Origin: Acidocella sp.
Lineage (GTDB): Bacteria > Pseudomonadota > Alphaproteobacteria > Acetobacterales > Acetobacteraceae
Direction of reading: 5' to 3'
DNA: 19,311 nt
Assembly: GCA_029077775.1 (NCBI GenBank)
Contig: JAQNCU010000009.1
Coordinates: 1 to 19,311, forward strand
A program made the position numbers and the translations under genes. The notes below the pieces were generated by a model. The model was not told the origin of the DNA. It did no database searches and saw nothing but the letters and a program-made list of their open reading frames with translations. This document shows, piece after piece, positions 7,168-13,833 of the stretch. The stretch's first letter is position 1. Each line of letters begins with the position of its first letter.

Positions 7168-8763
7168 ATGGATCATGCGAGCATACCGCCGACAAAACGC
7201 TTAATCGGGTTGCGCCTGCCGATCACGCATTCCGAGGCCGATTTGCATGCCGCGATCTGCGCCGGGTTCGGCGTGACTCCCTCGCAACTGCGCGGATATA
7301 CGGTGTTCCGCCGCGCCTTCGATGCCCGCAAAAAAAGCGCGATCACGCTGGTCTATACCATCGACGCGGATATTTCGGTCACGCCGCCGCATGGCGAGCC
7401 GACACCCGATACCGCGTATAAATTCGTGGCGCGCGTCACCCGCCCGCCGCGGCAGCGCCCGGTGGTCATCGGCACAGGGCCGTGCGGTATTTTCGCAGCT
7501 TTGGTGCTTGCACAGATGGGTTTCGCACCGATTATTTTGGAACGTGGCAAACCGGTGCGCCCACGCACGCGCGATACCTGGGCGCTGTGGCGGAACTCTG
7601 TTCTGGACCCGGACTCGAATGTTCAATTCGGCGAGGGCGGGGCGGGGACGTTCTCAGACGGCAAGCTCTATTCCCAGATCAAGGACCCGAACCATCTGGG
7701 CCGCAAGGTGCTCACTGAATTCGTGAAAGCAGGCGCGCCGGAGGAGATTTTATACGTTGCCAAGCCGCATATCGGCACGTTCCGGCTGGTCGGCATGGTG
7801 GCCGCCATGCGCGCCGAGATCGAGGCTCTGGGCGGCGTGTATCATTTCGGCAGCAAAGTGGTGGATATCGAGATCGTCGATGGCAAAACCCGCGCGGTGA
7901 TCCTGGAGTCCGGCACCCGGATCGAGGCTTCGCATGTCGTGCTCGCCATCGGGCATAGCGCGCGCGATACGTTCGAGATGCTGCATGCGCGCGGCGTGTT
8001 CATGCAGGCCAAACCATTTTCCATCGGGTTGCGGATCGAACATCCGCAATCAATGATCGACCGGCACCGCTTTGGCGATTTTGCGGGCAACCCCGTTCTG
8101 GGTGCGGCGGATTACAAGCTGGTGCACCATGCTGCCAATGGCCGCTCGGTTTATAGCTTCTGCATGTGTCCGGGCGGCACGGTGGTGGCTGCGGCGAGCG
8201 AGCCTGGGCGGGTGGTGACCAACGGCATGAGCCAGTATTCCCGCAATGAGCGCAACGCCAATGCCGGGATCGTGGTGGGCATTACGCCCGACGATTATCC
8301 AGGCGGCGTGCTGGCGGGTGTGGAATTCCAACGGCGCTGGGAGGAAGCCGCGTTCCGTGCGGGCGGCGGAACTTATGCAGCACCCGGCCAATTGGTGGGG
8401 GATTTTCTCGCCGGGCGGGCATCCGCGAATTTTGGCGACGTGCTGCCGTCATATAAGCCCGGCGTGACCCTGACCGATCTTGCAACGTGCCTGCCCGATT
8501 ATGCGGTTGCCGCCATACGGGAGGCATTGCCCGCCTTCGCCCGGCAGATCACGGGCTTCGCCCGGGCGGATGCGGTGCTGACGGGGGTGGAAACCCGAAC
8601 CTCGGCACCTGTGCGGATCACGCGCGGGCGGGATTTGCAAAGCCTGAATGTGCAGGGTTTATACCCGGCGGGTGAGGGGGCTGGCTATGCGGGCGGCATC
8701 CTCTCAGCGGGCGTGGATGGCATCAAGGTGGCCGAGGCGATCGGGCGGAGCCTGCAAAGTTAA
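7168..8763 (+). CDS. FAD-dependent oxidoreductase (COG2509 type)
   Basis: A 531-residue flavoprotein. The N-terminal ~90 residues form the small domain typical of this family (PTKRLIGLRLPITHSEADLH, then RGYTVFRRAFDARKKSAITL). The Rossmann dinucleotide site follows, VVIGTGPCGIFAALVLAQMG (G102, G104, G107) with a Glu at the end of strand two (ILERG). FGEGGAGTFSDGKL (154-167) is the second family signature, and YPAGEGAGYAGGILSAGVDG near the C-terminus completes the FAD site. Members are called uncharacterised FAD-dependent dehydrogenases; the substrate is not known. An in-frame ATG at 7102 lies inside the divergent GT4 gene and adds residues with no homology, so I use 7168. The last codons (SLQS, stop) are included in a 23-bp tandem repeat that continues past the gene. 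Convergent with the small secreted protein gene. Confidence 0.9.
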   Translation: MDHASIPPTKRLIGLRLPITHSEADLHAAICAGFGVTPSQLRGYTVFRRAFDARKKSAITLVYTIDADISVTPPHGEPTPDTAYKFVARVTRPPRQRPVVIGTGPCGIFAALVLAQMGFAPIILERGKPVRPRTRDTWALWRNSVLDPDSNVQFGEGGAGTFSDGKLYSQIKDPNHLGRKVLTEFVKAGAPEEILYVAKPHIGTFRLVGMVAAMRAEIEALGGVYHFGSKVVDIEIVDGKTRAVILESGTRIEASHVVLAIGHSARDTFEMLHARGVFMQAKPFSIGLRIEHPQSMIDRHRFGDFAGNPVLGAADYKLVHHAANGRSVYSFCMCPGGTVVAAASEPGRVVTNGMSQYSRNERNANAGIVVGITPDDYPGGVLAGVEFQRRWEEAAFRAGGGTYAAPGQLVGDFLAGRASANFGDVLPSYKPGVTLTDLATCLPDYAVAAIREALPAFARQITGFARADAVLTGVETRTSAPVRITRGRDLQSLNVQGLYPAGEGAGYAGGILSAGVDGIKVAEAIGRSLQS

Positions 8764-8795
8764 TCAAGCGGCGCCTGCAAAGTTAATCAGGCGGC
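8750..8795 (+). repeat. 23-bp tandem duplication spanning the oxidoreductase stop codon
   Basis: Copy one is 8750-8772 and copy two 8773-8795. They differ at one base (A8767 against G8790) and share GCCTGCAAAGTTAATCA. A degraded third start (GCCTGACGGATTAAC) follows at 8796. Copy one contains the TAA of the flavoprotein gene, so the unit duplicates the last four codons, the stop and the following bases. Confidence 0.85.
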
Positions 8796-8810
8796 GCCTG
8801 ACGGATTAAC
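8782..8810. terminator. Hairpin between convergent genes, probable two-way terminator
   Basis: GTTAATC (8782-8788) pairs with GATTAAC (8804-8810), and the inner TCAGGCG (8787-8793) with CGCCTGA (8795-8801) around a central G. Together they form a stem of about 12 pairs with a short bulge on the 3' side. It sits exactly where the plus-strand oxidoreductase gene and the minus-strand secreted-protein gene converge, and includes the stop codon of the latter. No long T-tract follows, so it may act with Rho or as an mRNA 3'-end stabiliser. The arms are made from the second copy of the tandem repeat. Confidence 0.5.
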
Positions 8811-9102
8811 CGCCCTGCCGTCCTTTGGGCAGGGATTGGCCGGGCCGGACATTCGGGTCGCCGGTGATGAACATCTGGTGTAACACATCATGTATGTCCG
8901 GCGTGGCCTGTGGCGGCGCGTTGGTGTCCGCCGCTGCCTTCTGGGCGGTGGGTTGCGGCAGGATGTTGCTGGCCACCGAATTTGGCCCGAACAGATGCAC
9001 GATAATGCCCGAGGGCGGGGGTGGGGGGTCGATCCGGGCAACGGCCGGGGTGGCACCCAGCAGTAACATACAGGCGGCGGTGATAGTGAGGTTAAGGCTC
9101 AT
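8806..9102 (-). CDS. Small secreted/periplasmic protein, function unknown
   Basis: A 98-residue protein with a clear Sec signal peptide: MSLNLTITAACMLLLGATPA then VA, with likely cleavage before RID. The mature part of about 76 residues has a proline run (DPPPPPSG), then IIVHLFGPNSVASN, an Ala/Pro-rich linker and the helix-forming DIHDVLHQMFITGDPN, ending in a basic tail. No cysteine remains after cleavage, there is no lipobox and no domain I recognise. The ATG at 9102 has AGGGA about 6 bases upstream; an upstream in-frame ATG at 9138 would put a 12-residue extension before the signal peptide and is unlikely. Divergent from the LysR gene (81-bp gap), so it is a candidate target of that regulator. 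Its 3' end lies in the terminator-like hairpin. Confidence 0.72.
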   Translation of the reverse strand: MSLNLTITAACMLLLGATPAVARIDPPPPPSGIIVHLFGPNSVASNILPQPTAQKAAADTNAPPQATPDIHDVLHQMFITGDPNVRPGQSLPKGRQGG

Positions 9103-9113
9103 GACCCATCCCT

Positions 9114-9126
9114 GGCCCGCCGGGCC
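9114..9126. promoter_or_regulatory. 13-bp GC palindrome in the leader of the secreted-protein gene
   Basis: GGCCCG, C, CGGGCC is a perfect palindrome starting 12 bases upstream of the minus-strand ATG at 9102 and abutting its Shine-Dalgarno region. As RNA it could only pair by opening the centre, so a protein site or fortuitous GC symmetry are both possible. Confidence 0.25.
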
Positions 9127-9166
9127 GCGCAACGTCAAGCCGGTTTGCAGCTTTCATGCGTTGCGC
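9127..9166. promoter_or_regulatory. Inverted repeat in the LysR divergent region, candidate operator
   Basis: GCGCAACG (9127-9134) and CGTTGCGC (9159-9166) are perfect 8-base inverted arms whose starts are 32 bases apart, close to three helical turns. The repeat lies in the 81-bp gap between the divergent secreted-protein gene and the LysR gene, the usual place for a LysR tetramer to bind its own promoter. The internal T-N11-A core of classical LysR boxes is not obvious. Confidence 0.4.
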
Positions 9167-9183
9167 CTTAAGCTGGTACAGGA

Positions 9184-10101
9184 ATGGATTTGATCGCGGC
9201 GTTCAGAGTTTTTGTGCGGGTGGCTGAGGCTGGTTCGTTCTCGGCGGTGGCGCGTGAGTTGGGGATCAGCCAGCCTGCCGTGTCCCGCCAGATCGCGGCA
9301 CTTGAGGACCATGTGGGGGAGCGGCTGTTACAGCGCACCACCCGCAGCCTGACCCTGACCGACGATGGGCGCGACCTTTTAGGCCATGCAACCCGGGTGC
9401 TCGACGCGCTGGAGGAGGCGGAGACCGCTGTCGGGCGCAGGCGCGGTACGGTCTCGGGTATGGTGCGGCTTTCAGTCCCGGTGACGTTCGGGCGGCTTCA
9501 TCTGGCATCCAGGCTGGGGCGGTTGATGGCCGCACACCCAGGGTTGGAGCTTGATATATTGCTCAATGATTCAATGCCTGATCTGGTGGCTGAGGGGATC
9601 GACCTCGCCATCCGCCCCGGTCTGGTGGCTGACAGCTCGCTGATCGTGCGCCGGATCGGCTCGGTCTCGCGCTATATTCTGGCATCCACCGATTATCTGG
9701 AGCGGTATGGAAAGCCGGAGACACCGGCGGATCTGGCGCAGCATAATTGTCTGATCTTCACCGCCCCGGCCAACCCGGCCTTGTGGTATTTCGAGGGGCG
9801 ACACGGGCCTGTGAGTGTCGCCGTGAAGGGCCGGTTGCGCAGCGATTCGGGCGATGCGATCCGCGAGGCGGTGTTGAACGGATACGGGATCGCCGCCCTC
9901 CCGGCCTGGTATTTTCTCGATGAGATCGAGCATGGCCGGGTGCAATTATTGTTGCGCGAATGGGAAATTCCGCCGACGCCTGTGCATCTGATCTATCCGA
10001 GCCGCCGCAATCTCTCCCCCCGCATACGCGTGGTGATGGATTTTCTGCTGGCGGAATTCGCCGATCATCCAGTGCTCGCGGGGCACGAGAAAACGCGCTA
10101 G
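9184..10101 (+). CDS. LysR family transcriptional regulator
   Basis: A 305-residue protein of typical LysR length. The winged HTH is at residues 1-60: MDLIAAFRVFVRVAEAGSFS, then AVARELGISQPAVSRQIAAL, and RLLQRTTRSLTLTDDGRDLL. The substrate-binding domain (about 90-295) has the subgroup pattern GMVRLSVPVTFGRLHLASRL, DLVAEGIDLAIRPG and LNGYGIAALPAWYF, which places it near the DmlR/AaeR-like group of aromatic or organic-acid sensors; the ligand cannot be told. It would act as a DNA-bound tetramer in the cytoplasm. The start fits the family exactly, although AGGA is nearly adjacent to the ATG. The DsbA-family gene follows after 10 bases and is probably cotranscribed. Likely targets are that gene and the divergent secreted-protein gene. 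Confidence 0.92.
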   Translation: MDLIAAFRVFVRVAEAGSFSAVARELGISQPAVSRQIAALEDHVGERLLQRTTRSLTLTDDGRDLLGHATRVLDALEEAETAVGRRRGTVSGMVRLSVPVTFGRLHLASRLGRLMAAHPGLELDILLNDSMPDLVAEGIDLAIRPGLVADSSLIVRRIGSVSRYILASTDYLERYGKPETPADLAQHNCLIFTAPANPALWYFEGRHGPVSVAVKGRLRSDSGDAIREAVLNGYGIAALPAWYFLDEIEHGRVQLLLREWEIPPTPVHLIYPSRRNLSPRIRVVMDFLLAEFADHPVLAGHEKTR

Positions 10102-10111
10102 ATGTAGTATC

Positions 10112-10780
10112 ATGAACATCCTTGCCTCCCCGCCGGGGCGTCTTGTGGTCGAAATCGTTTTCGATTTCGTCTGCCCGTGGTGTTATCTCGGCGTGAAAAG
10201 ACTGATTTTTTTGCTGGAACGCCGCCAGGATCTGGGGGTGGAACTGGTCTGGCGGCCATTTTTGCTGAACCCGGACATGCCGCGCACAGGCATGTCCCGG
10301 GCTGATTACATGATCCGTAAATTCGGGGCCGAGGACCGGGCGCGGCGGCTTTATGCCTCGATCGCGGAATTGGGTGCCGCCGAGGGGATCACCTTCAACT
10401 TCGCGGCCATCCGCCGGACGCCGAATAGCGTGGATGCGCACAGGCTGATCCGGTATGCCAACCCGTTGGGCGTGGCCGACAGGCTGGTGGACCGGATTTT
10501 CACGGCGCATTTTATCAACGGTACGGATATTGGCAGCCATCAGGCCCTGGCAGACATCGCCGCCGCCGCCGGAATGGACCATGCCGCGACACTGGCATTT
10601 CTCACGAGCAATGAGGGCACCGAGTTCGTGCACGCGGAAAATTTGCATGCCCACAGGCTGGGGATTAACGGCGTGCCGTGTTTTCTGATCGATGGCGAAC
10701 ACGCGATTGCCGGCGCGCAGGAGAGCGAGGTGCTGGAGCGGCTGATCGATCTGGCATCATGCACCGCGCGGGAGCGGTGA
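10112..10780 (+). CDS. DsbA family (FrnE-like) thiol oxidoreductase
   Basis: A 222-residue thioredoxin-fold protein of the DsbA/FrnE group. The first strand VVEIVFDFVCPWCYLGVKRL carries the CPWC redox motif (Cys21, Cys24). The helical insert and the cis-Pro loop follow (NGVPCFLIDGEHAIAGAQE, with the Pro before Cys at about 188), and the protein ends with a short helix. There is no signal peptide, so it is cytoplasmic, unlike periplasmic DsbA. Such proteins are annotated as FrnE-like or as 2-hydroxychromene-2-carboxylate isomerase relatives. The intact CxxC favours disulfide chemistry over isomerisation, which needs no cysteine pair. It starts 10 bases after the LysR stop with no clear Shine-Dalgarno sequence, consistent with coupled translation. 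Substrate unknown; a role in oxidative stress or in aromatic catabolism are both possible. Confidence 0.87.
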   Translation: MNILASPPGRLVVEIVFDFVCPWCYLGVKRLIFLLERRQDLGVELVWRPFLLNPDMPRTGMSRADYMIRKFGAEDRARRLYASIAELGAAEGITFNFAAIRRTPNSVDAHRLIRYANPLGVADRLVDRIFTAHFINGTDIGSHQALADIAAAAGMDHAATLAFLTSNEGTEFVHAENLHAHRLGINGVPCFLIDGEHAIAGAQESEVLERLIDLASCTARER

Positions 10781-10814
10781 TATGCGCAAAACACAATTAA
10801 TGCATCACATCTTG

Positions 10815-10820
10815 TATAAA
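10815..10820 (+). promoter_or_regulatory. -10-like box before the LpxR-like gene
   Basis: TATAAA matches the sigma-70 -10 consensus at five of six positions. It overlaps the upstream candidate ATG at 10820, which argues that translation starts at the next ATG, 10847. No good -35 is seen at the expected distance (AACACA/CACAAT region). Confidence 0.35.
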
Positions 10821-10846
10821 TGCCGGGTCACACCGATTCAGGGTGT

Positions 10847-11869
10847 ATGTTGAACCATAAAAAATCTCGTCAGGCTGTACGCGCTCGTCTTGGTCTATCG
10901 TTTATCGGGTTGATCACCTTGCCCTGTGTGGCCCGGGCGGACAGCCCAGCGCCTGACCCGGCGGGGATTATCACCATACAGCTTGAGAATGACGCGCTCT
11001 CAATCCCCGCGACCGACAGGCTTTATACCGCCGGGCAACGTATCGGGTACGTGACCCCAACCGGGGATTTGCCGGTGTTTTTAAGCCAGTTCGGCCGGCA
11101 GATTTTCGGGGGCGGCACGCAGCGTCTGGAATTCGATCTCGGCCAGGTAATTTTCACGCCGACCAACACCCAGGCCTATGACCCCAACCCAAATGACCAG
11201 CCCTATGCCGCGCAACTGGCCCTGCATATCAGTCTGATCCAGGACAGCATGACCACGCGTAGCATCGCGCAAATCAGCGCCGGTGTGGTGGGGCCGGATG
11301 CGCTGGGGCAATCGGTGCAGAACGGGTTCCATGAGCTGATCGGCAACACGCCCAATCGCGGCTGGCGGTATCAGTTGCACAATGAACCGACGCTGGATTT
11401 TTATGGCGCGCGCATCTGGCGCGATAATGTGGCGCGCTTCGGCGATGGCGATATCGGCGTGCAGATTTTGCCGCAAATAAGCGGACAGGTAGGCAACACC
11501 GAAATTTACGGTCAGGCGGGCGCAATCATCCGGTTCGGCCAGGGGTTGGACTCTGATTTCGGGCCCGCGATCATCCAGCCGGGCACCAATGGCACTGATG
11601 CCTATACGCCCACCCGGCCTTTGGTCTGGTATGTGTTCGCAGGCGCCATTGGGCGTTTGGTCGCGCATGATATTTTTATCCAGGGCAATGATTTCCAATC
11701 CAGCCGCCATGTGCCTTTGACCCCCTTGCAGGGTGATTTTGAAATTGGCGGGGCGGTGATGTTCCGTGGCGTGCGGCTGAGTGCGACCGAGGTGCTGACG
11801 ACCCCGGAATTCCATGGCGCGGCACCGGCCTTCCAATATGGCTCGGTCGCGATCTCTACCCGGTTTTGA
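10847..11869 (+). CDS. LpxR-like lipid A 3'-O-deacylase family outer membrane protein (DUF2219)
   Basis: A 340-residue protein with a signal peptide of about 31 residues (basic start, LGLSFIGLITLPCVARA), followed by a beta-rich domain matching the LpxR/DUF2219 family. Signature pieces are QLENDALS (Asn48, Asp49), TDRLYTAGQRIGY (Thr56 and Thr61), DQPYAAQL and GFHELIGNTPNRGW (His162). In Salmonella LpxR the conserved Asn, Asp, Thr/Ser and His line the active site in the barrel, and the enzyme removes the 3'-acyloxyacyl chain of lipid A in the outer membrane in a calcium-dependent way. All have plausible equivalents here. The last residues (FQYGSVAISTRF, terminal Phe) suit outer-membrane insertion. 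I use the ATG at 10847, which has AGGG a few bases upstream; the ATG at 10820 overlaps a -10 box. It follows the FrnE gene by 66 bases. Substrate specificity is unproven. Confidence 0.8.
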   Translation: MLNHKKSRQAVRARLGLSFIGLITLPCVARADSPAPDPAGIITIQLENDALSIPATDRLYTAGQRIGYVTPTGDLPVFLSQFGRQIFGGGTQRLEFDLGQVIFTPTNTQAYDPNPNDQPYAAQLALHISLIQDSMTTRSIAQISAGVVGPDALGQSVQNGFHELIGNTPNRGWRYQLHNEPTLDFYGARIWRDNVARFGDGDIGVQILPQISGQVGNTEIYGQAGAIIRFGQGLDSDFGPAIIQPGTNGTDAYTPTRPLVWYVFAGAIGRLVAHDIFIQGNDFQSSRHVPLTPLQGDFEIGGAVMFRGVRLSATEVLTTPEFHGAAPAFQYGSVAISTRF

Positions 11870-11880
11870 TATCCCCCCGG

Positions 11881-11895
11881 GCCGCATGTTGCGGC
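11881..11895. terminator. Short GC-rich hairpin after the LpxR-like gene
   Basis: GCCGCA, loop TGT, TGCGGC forms a perfect 6-pair hairpin 11 bases after the LpxR-like stop. No T-tract follows on plus. It could end the upstream transcript through Rho or protect its 3' end, or be part of the leader of the next gene. Confidence 0.35.
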
Positions 11896-11925
11896 GCGGG
11901 CGCACAGCGTGGCAAGGTCTTATCC

Positions 11926-12888
11926 ATGGATAGACGAGTGCTACTCACCTTGTTGCCAGTGTCTCTGGCACTGCCCCGTCTGGCGCGGGCCGGGGATTTT
12001 AATCGTTTTTTGGCGGGCTTGCAGGCACGGGCGCGGGCGGCGGGCATTCCACAGGCGGTGGTGCAGCAAACCACCGGCGGCCTTGTGCCAAACGCCGATG
12101 TGCTGAAATTCGACCACCACCAGGCTGAATTCACCGAGACCTGGGCGACCTATAGCAGCCACGTGCTGAGCCAGACGCGGATTGCCGAGGGGCACGCCAA
12201 GGCGGCGACAAGTGCCGATCTGCTCGCGGCCATGACCAGCCGCTTTGGCGTCAGCGCCGGGGTGTTGCTTGGCATTTGGGGGATCGAGACCAATTATGGC
12301 GCGACCCAGGGTGATTTCGGCGTCATCGACGCGCTGACGACCCTGGCCTGGGACCGCAACAGCCGGTTTTTTGGCAATGAGGCGATCGACGCCATGCGCA
12401 TCGTCGCCGATGGTGACGCGCCCGCCGCGCGGCTGCTGGGCTCCTATGCCGGGGCGATGGGACAGCCGCAATTCATGCCGGGCGTGTATCTCTCGACCGC
12501 GATTTCGTTCGCGGGCACCGGGCGTCCGGATATCTGGAACTCAGACGCCGATGCCCTGGCCTCGATGGCGAACTATCTGGCCAAGGCCGGGTGGCAGCCG
12601 GGCCAGCCTTCAAGCGTGCCGGTACTGGCCCCGTCCAGCATCGATGTCGCGCAGACCGGGCGGGAGATGCTGCGCAATGTGGGGTATTGGCGTGGGTTGG
12701 GCGTGCAAACCCTGCCCGGTGGCGCGCCCTTGGCCGATGACATGCCAGCCTCGTTGCTGCTGCCTGACGGTGCGGGGGGCGAGGCGTTTTTGGTGTTCGC
12801 CAATTTTATGGTCATCAGGCGCTATAACGCCTCGGATTATTACGCCCTGGCCGTGGGCGGGCTGGGCCGGATCCTGGTGGGCGCATGA
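11926..12888 (+). CDS. Lytic murein transglycosylase, MltB family (SLT_2)
   Basis: A 320-residue protein that cleaves the beta-1,4 MurNAc-GlcNAc bond of peptidoglycan, leaving a 1,6-anhydro end. The N-terminus MDRRVLLTLLPVSLALPRLA then RA is an export signal; the twin arginine resembles a short Tat motif, but Sec is equally possible. There is no lipobox, unlike E. coli MltB, so it is probably soluble in the periplasm. The catalytic Glu is Glu121 in GIWGIETNYGATQGDFGVI. Other family blocks are SYAGAMGQPQFMPGVYL, DIWNSDADALASMANYLAKA (about 205-224) and the C-terminal FMVIRRYNASDYYALAV. The peptidoglycan-binding domain seen in longer homologues is absent. ATG at 11926 has AAGG about 8 bases upstream. 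Its stop overlaps the rlpA start (ATGA), so these wall enzymes are cotranslated. Confidence 0.92.
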   Translation: MDRRVLLTLLPVSLALPRLARAGDFNRFLAGLQARARAAGIPQAVVQQTTGGLVPNADVLKFDHHQAEFTETWATYSSHVLSQTRIAEGHAKAATSADLLAAMTSRFGVSAGVLLGIWGIETNYGATQGDFGVIDALTTLAWDRNSRFFGNEAIDAMRIVADGDAPAARLLGSYAGAMGQPQFMPGVYLSTAISFAGTGRPDIWNSDADALASMANYLAKAGWQPGQPSSVPVLAPSSIDVAQTGREMLRNVGYWRGLGVQTLPGGAPLADDMPASLLLPDGAGGEAFLVFANFMVIRRYNASDYYALAVGGLGRILVGA

Positions 12889-13751
12889 TCCGGCATTTTG
12901 TCATGATGCTGGCGATGGCGTTGGCGGGCTGCACGCACCAGCCAGCGGGGCCACCGCCGGGGCCTGTCAGCTTTACCGTGGGCAATCCGTATCAGGCGGG
13001 CGGGGAATGGCGGTATCCCCGTGTTTTTAACAGCTATGATGTGACCGGGCTGGCAACCGTTTATGGCGACGACGCACCGGGTTACACCGCTGATAACGAG
13101 CCCTATGACGCGAACGCTCTGGCCGCCGCATCTCCTTTGCTGCAATTGCCCGCGATTGTGACGGTAACCAACCTCGTGAACGGCTACACTGTCGATGTGC
13201 GGGTGAATGACCGTGGGCCAGATGTGCCGGGCCGGGTGCTGGAGGTAACACCGCGCGTGGCCCGGTTGCTGGCGTTTCCATCCGGCGGCGTGGTCGAGGT
13301 GCAGGTGACCCTGAATGTGCAGCAGACTGCGACACTCGACGGCGCCTTAGGGCAGGGGCCAAAAATGACCGCCGCCCCGGTGGCGGGCATTACGGCGCAA
13401 AGCCTTGGCCCACCGGGGGGTGTGACCGGGCAGGCGGTGCAAAGCCTCATCCCCGCCCAGAACGATGATGCCAACCCCGCCGCCGTGACATTATCCGGCG
13501 CTGTGTCCGTGACAACACCGGCACCGGGGCCGCTTTATGTACAAATTCCTGGATATGGCAGCGAAAGCGATGCCTTCCGTGAGATGGAACGGCTCTATGG
13601 CGTGCAGGCGCGGATTGTGCCGGTCTCGGGCGGTGACCGGACATTATATGCGGTGAATATCGGCCCGTATCATTCCGTGGCCGACGCCGATGCGGGCCTC
13701 GCGCAGGTCCTCGCCGATGGCGCCACCGACCCCGAGATTATCGTGCGATGA
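12885..13751 (+). CDS. rlpA: RlpA-like DPBB/SPOR lipoprotein
   Basis: A 288-residue lipoprotein. The signal peptide ends in the lipobox LAGC (Cys16). A double-psi beta-barrel of the RlpA type spans about 50-140 (TGLATVYG, YTADNEPYDANALAA, IVTVTNLVNGYTVDVRVNDR, then GPDVPGRVLEVTPRVARLLAF), followed by an Ala/Pro/Thr-rich linker and a SPOR domain (about 212-288: PLYVQIPGYGSESDAFREME to EIIVR). SPOR domains bind denuded septal glycan, so it should localise at division sites. In lytic RlpA proteins a His (in ALTAAH) and an Asp (VNDRGP) are essential; here the Asp is present (Asp109) but the His position is Ser83, so lytic activity is doubtful. Coupled to the MltB gene by an ATGA overlap. Its stop lies in the first copy of a 27-bp tandem repeat. 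Confidence 0.88.
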   Translation: MIRHFVMMLAMALAGCTHQPAGPPPGPVSFTVGNPYQAGGEWRYPRVFNSYDVTGLATVYGDDAPGYTADNEPYDANALAAASPLLQLPAIVTVTNLVNGYTVDVRVNDRGPDVPGRVLEVTPRVARLLAFPSGGVVEVQVTLNVQQTATLDGALGQGPKMTAAPVAGITAQSLGPPGGVTGQAVQSLIPAQNDDANPAAVTLSGAVSVTTPAPGPLYVQIPGYGSESDAFREMERLYGVQARIVPVSGGDRTLYAVNIGPYHSVADADAGLAQVLADGATDPEIIVR

Positions 13752-13790
13752 GCACGTGCTCAAATAATCGTGCGATGAGCACGTGCTCAA
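13737..13790 (+). repeat. 27-bp tandem repeat with paired 14-bp palindromes at the rlpA stop
   Basis: Copy one is 13737-13763 and copy two 13764-13790; they differ at one base (third position, ATT against ATA). A decayed third start (ATTATTGTTAGATGA) follows at 13791-13805. Each copy holds the perfect palindrome TGAGCACGTGCTCA (13749-13762 and 13776-13789), whose core is CACGTG. Copy one includes the last codons and TGA of rlpA. The repeat fills the only non-overlapping junction (82 bp) in the otherwise coupled gene series. Confidence 0.88.
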
Positions 13791-13833
13791 ATTATTGTTA
13801 GATGATAGGCGCGGGCGGGCCGTGTCAGGGGTG

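Noticed and set aside
13737..13805. The two-copy repeat resembled a minimal CRISPR array.
   Set aside because: The copies are directly adjacent with no spacers, only two full units exist, and no cas gene is nearby.
13783..13833. GTG start at 13783 extending thymidylate kinase by 17 residues.
   Set aside because: The extension begins inside the tandem palindrome repeat and has no family homology; ATG 13834 gives the normal length.
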